From Firmicutes bacterium UBA6806 (GTDB lineage: Bacteria; Bacillota; Clostridia; Peptostreptococcales; Acidaminobacteraceae): a DNA stretch of 16,093 bases. The notes beneath the pieces are model-generated. The model was given only the letters and a program-made list of their open reading frames with translations. It did no database searches and was not told where the DNA came from. Positions 13,759 through 16,093 of this stretch are shown one piece after another. The DNA is taken from NCBI GenBank assembly GCA_002452745.1, contig DKFC01000037.1:1-16093 (forward strand). Reading direction: 5' to 3'. A program made the position numbers and the translations under genes. Within the stretch, counting starts at the first letter, position 1. The number at the start of each line of letters is the position of its first letter.

Positions 13759-15105
13759 GTGGGAAGATTATTTGGAACAGACGGTGTACGAGGTGTAGCC
13801 AATAAGGAACTGACCATCGAATTGGCAATGAAGCTCGGAAAATATGGCGCATATGGAATCACTGAGGGCAAGAGCAATGCTAAAATCATAGTTGGAAAGG
13901 ACACGAGAATATCGGGAGACCTTTTGGAAGCGGCATTGATATCTGGCATTTTGTCAACAGGATGTGACGTCATAAGGGTTGGCGTTATTCCGACGCCAGC
14001 AATTGCGAAACTCGTTAAGTTTTTAGGGGCTGACGCAGGGGTTATGATTTCGGCATCGCACAATCCAGTGGAGTTTAATGGCATCAAATTCTTCAACAGT
14101 CAAGGGCTAAAGCTATCAGATCATTTAGAGGATGAAATTGAGGATATGTTGATTGCTGAAGAGAGTATCCACTTGCCTGTGGGATTGGAACTTGGAACGG
14201 TTAAAGAATACCCTCACGCACATGATGATTATGTTGAATACGTACTAAAAACTTTAAATGGCGTGACATTTGAAGGTATAAAAATAGCAATGGACTGTGC
14301 AAATGGAGCGGCTTATGATGTTGCCCCAAACACCTTTAATAAGCTAGATGCAAAGGTCTACACGATTCATCACGAACCTGATGGAACCAATATAAATGAA
14401 AGTTGTGGTTCGACGCATATGGGCGACCTCAAGAATTTTGTAAAAGTTGTTGGAGCAGATGTGGGCCTTGCTTTTGATGGCGATGCAGACAGACTTTTGG
14501 CAGTGGATGAAAATGGTCAGCTCGTGGATGGGGATAAGATTATGGCCATCTGTGGACATTATTTGAATTCACAGGGAGAACTTGCAAAATCCACAGTGGT
14601 GTCAACTGTTATGAGTAATCTTGGGTTTGACATTGCCCTTAAAGAAAACGCCCTTAATACCAAGAAGACCAAAGTAGGGGATCGTTATGTGCTTGAAGAA
14701 ATGCTGGCAAATGGCTATGAACTTGGTGGAGAACAGTCTGGACATATTATCTTTTTAAAGCACAATACAACAGGAGATGGCCTCCTCACAGCAGTACAGC
14801 TGATTCGAGTTATGAAGGCCACTGGCAAGAAACTCTCAGAACTTGCAGGGATAATGACTGTATATCCACAGGTTTTAAAAAATGCCAAGGTTTCAAACGC
14901 GAAAAAAGAACACTACTTGGATGATCCGGTTATTGCTGAAGCTGTAAAAAAAATTGAAGAGATGTTTCATGGCAATGGCAGGGTTTTGATTAGACCTTCG
15001 GGAACAGAACCTCTAGTGAGGGTTATGATAGAAGGTAAAGAGCAAGAAATGCTTGAAAAAGCGGCAAATGACATGGTGGCATTAATCGAAAAACAACTTA
15101 ACTAA
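13759..15105 (+). CDS. glmM: Phosphoglucosamine mutase GlmM
   Basis: A 448-residue enzyme converting glucosamine-6-phosphate to glucosamine-1-phosphate for UDP-GlcNAc, peptidoglycan and teichoic acid synthesis. The phosphoserine loop ISASHNP places the catalytic serine at residue 100, the Mg2+ site DGDADR is at 240-245, and the C-terminal phosphate-binding loop RPSGTEP is at 412-418. The N-terminal GRLFGTDGVRG is diagnostic of GlmM rather than ManB/Pgm. The start is GTG, with GAGGTG at 13748-13753. Normally it is the third gene of cdaA-cdaR-glmM; here it follows a metal exporter gene instead. GlmM is known to bind and inhibit CdaA in Firmicutes, so the functional link may persist without linkage. 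Confidence 0.96.
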   Translation: MGRLFGTDGVRGVANKELTIELAMKLGKYGAYGITEGKSNAKIIVGKDTRISGDLLEAALISGILSTGCDVIRVGVIPTPAIAKLVKFLGADAGVMISASHNPVEFNGIKFFNSQGLKLSDHLEDEIEDMLIAEESIHLPVGLELGTVKEYPHAHDDYVEYVLKTLNGVTFEGIKIAMDCANGAAYDVAPNTFNKLDAKVYTIHHEPDGTNINESCGSTHMGDLKNFVKVVGADVGLAFDGDADRLLAVDENGQLVDGDKIMAICGHYLNSQGELAKSTVVSTVMSNLGFDIALKENALNTKKTKVGDRYVLEEMLANGYELGGEQSGHIIFLKHNTTGDGLLTAVQLIRVMKATGKKLSELAGIMTVYPQVLKNAKVSNAKKEHYLDDPVIAEAVKKIEEMFHGNGRVLIRPSGTEPLVRVMIEGKEQEMLEKAANDMVALIEKQLN

Positions 15106-15116
15106 AGAGGTGCACT

Positions 15117-16067
15117 ATGAAGTTCTTTGATTTACACGCGGATATTTTCTATGACTTGACCGTTCAAGAAATTAAGGGAACGCCTTCAACTTTTGAAGAA
15201 AGGCATCTAAAAAAATTTAAGGCTGGCAATGTGAAATCGGGTATCTTTGTCGTCTGGTATGAGACGGATTCGGAGATTGCACCGAGTGTCTTTGTCAATC
15301 GTGCGTTTGATGTGATTGAGTCATTAGAGGAGAATGCGGAGAGCTCACTCTATTTTATAAAGGATTTTAAAACGCTTGAAGATTCGTGGAATACAGAAAA
15401 AGTTGGCGTGATTATTGGCATGGAAGGCGTCAGTGCCTTTGGCGATAGCATGGAGCCGCTTGAAGCGTACTATGAATCAGGTCTGCGTCATATTGGGTTG
15501 ACGTGGAATGAACAAAATACTTTTGCAACAGGTGTCTTTGGTGAGCCTACACGAGGGATTACCCCGCTTGGTCGAAAGTTAATTGAAAGGGCTCAATCCA
15601 AGAATATGCTTGTGGACTTGGCGCATTTAAACGAGAAGAGTTTTTGGGATGCGATGTCGTTTACAACGAAGCCTCTGTTTGTATCTCATGCCAACGCTTT
15701 TAAATTATGTCCACACAGTCGGAACCTAAAAGATGAGCAGATTAAGGAGCTTGCTAGAAATGGCGGTGTCATAGGTCTTGCATCGGTTGGTTCGTTTTTA
15801 AGTGAGGATATGAGTGAACGGCATGTGGACAAATTTATCGACCATTTAATGCATATGGCTTATCTTGGAGGCATAGAATCAGTTGCAGTTGGATTTGACT
15901 TTTGTGACTACATTTATGACGAATATGTTGGTGTTAAAAACTTGGAAGATGCTTCAAAGACGGGAGTTTTAGTGGAAGGACTCATTAAACGTGGCTTTTC
16001 TAAAAATGACATAGAAAAAATTGCCTATCAAAATGTTTTAAGGTATATTAAGAGCACAGGCTTTTAA
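15117..16067 (+). CDS. Membrane dipeptidase-like metallohydrolase (peptidase M19)
   Basis: A 316-residue TIM-barrel amidohydrolase of the renal dipeptidase family, expected to cleave dipeptides with a binuclear zinc site. Likely ligands are His7 and Asp9 (HAD motif), Glu103 in GMEG, His170 in DLAH, His191 in SHAN and Asp261 in GFDFCD. There is no signal peptide, so it is cytoplasmic. Length fits the bacterial family. It starts 11 bp after glmM with AGAGGTG at 15106-15112 and is probably in the same operon. A role in recycling wall or amino-acid dipeptides is possible but inferred. No terminator is visible in the 26 bp left in the window. Confidence 0.9.
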   Translation: MKFFDLHADIFYDLTVQEIKGTPSTFEERHLKKFKAGNVKSGIFVVWYETDSEIAPSVFVNRAFDVIESLEENAESSLYFIKDFKTLEDSWNTEKVGVIIGMEGVSAFGDSMEPLEAYYESGLRHIGLTWNEQNTFATGVFGEPTRGITPLGRKLIERAQSKNMLVDLAHLNEKSFWDAMSFTTKPLFVSHANAFKLCPHSRNLKDEQIKELARNGGVIGLASVGSFLSEDMSERHVDKFIDHLMHMAYLGGIESVAVGFDFCDYIYDEYVGVKNLEDASKTGVLVEGLIKRGFSKNDIEKIAYQNVLRYIKSTGF

Positions 16068-16093
16068 ATGGTAACCCCCTCTAGACGAATGTC

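Noticed and set aside
16068..16093. Start of a glmS ribozyme or terminator after the dipeptidase gene
   Set aside because: Only 26 bases remain and they show no diagnostic motif.

Overview
The window looks like chromosomal DNA from a low-GC, anaerobic, amino-acid-fermenting Firmicute of the Clostridia type. Inferred reasons: low GC with strong GGAGG-type ribosome binding sites, cdaA-cdaR, a TPP/ferredoxin 2-oxoacid oxidoreductase, ptb/buk genes, and a sigma-54 activator next to a textbook -24/-12 promoter. All recognised genes lie on the + strand. I see no phage, transposon or CRISPR sequence. Genus cannot be fixed from the sequence alone.

Layout. (1) 1-143: the 3' end of a tRNA, a complete tRNA-Phe and a terminator. 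(2) 174-1307: a GNAT acetyltransferase with its own sigma-A-type promoter, an A-rich 12/13-bp tandem repeat, and a small stand-alone AroQ-type chorismate mutase. (3) 1416-3697: cdaA and cdaR (cyclic-di-AMP synthase and its membrane regulator), closed by a strong terminator. (4) 3698-5648: a structured intergenic stretch and a PAS-PAS-AAA+-HTH sigma-54 activator. (5) 5716-12580: a long inverted repeat, a -24/-12 promoter, and eight tightly packed genes ending at a terminator: buk1, ptb, buk2, a P-loop ATPase, a 2x[4Fe-4S] ferredoxin subunit, and the alpha, beta and gamma subunits of a 2-oxoacid:ferredoxin oxidoreductase of VorB type. (6) 12668-16067: an UPF0016/GDT1 metal exporter homologue with an unusual cysteine-bearing tail, glmM, and an M19 membrane-dipeptidase-like hydrolase, probably one operon.

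How it fits together (inference). The central operon encodes a full route from a 2-oxoacid, most likely a branched-chain one from Val/Leu/Ile or 2-oxobutyrate, to acyl-CoA plus reduced ferredoxin (oxidoreductase), then acyl-phosphate (Ptb), then free acid plus ATP (Buk). It parallels the sigma-54/BkdR-controlled ptb-buk-bkd operon of Bacillus subtilis, but with a ferredoxin-linked oxidoreductase in place of the NAD-linked dehydrogenase complex. The PAS-domain activator just upstream is the obvious regulator. Two TGCAA-N4-TTGCA elements inside the inverted repeat between regulator and operon are its best candidate binding sites, and the same inverted repeat looks like the regulator gene's terminator.

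The most interesting points are this double-duty inverted repeat, the buk-ptb-buk arrangement with one kinase altered around its active-site loop, the operon-embedded P-loop ATPase of unknown role, the cysteine-rich tail on the UPF0016 protein, and the separation of glmM from cdaA-cdaR by about 10 kb.
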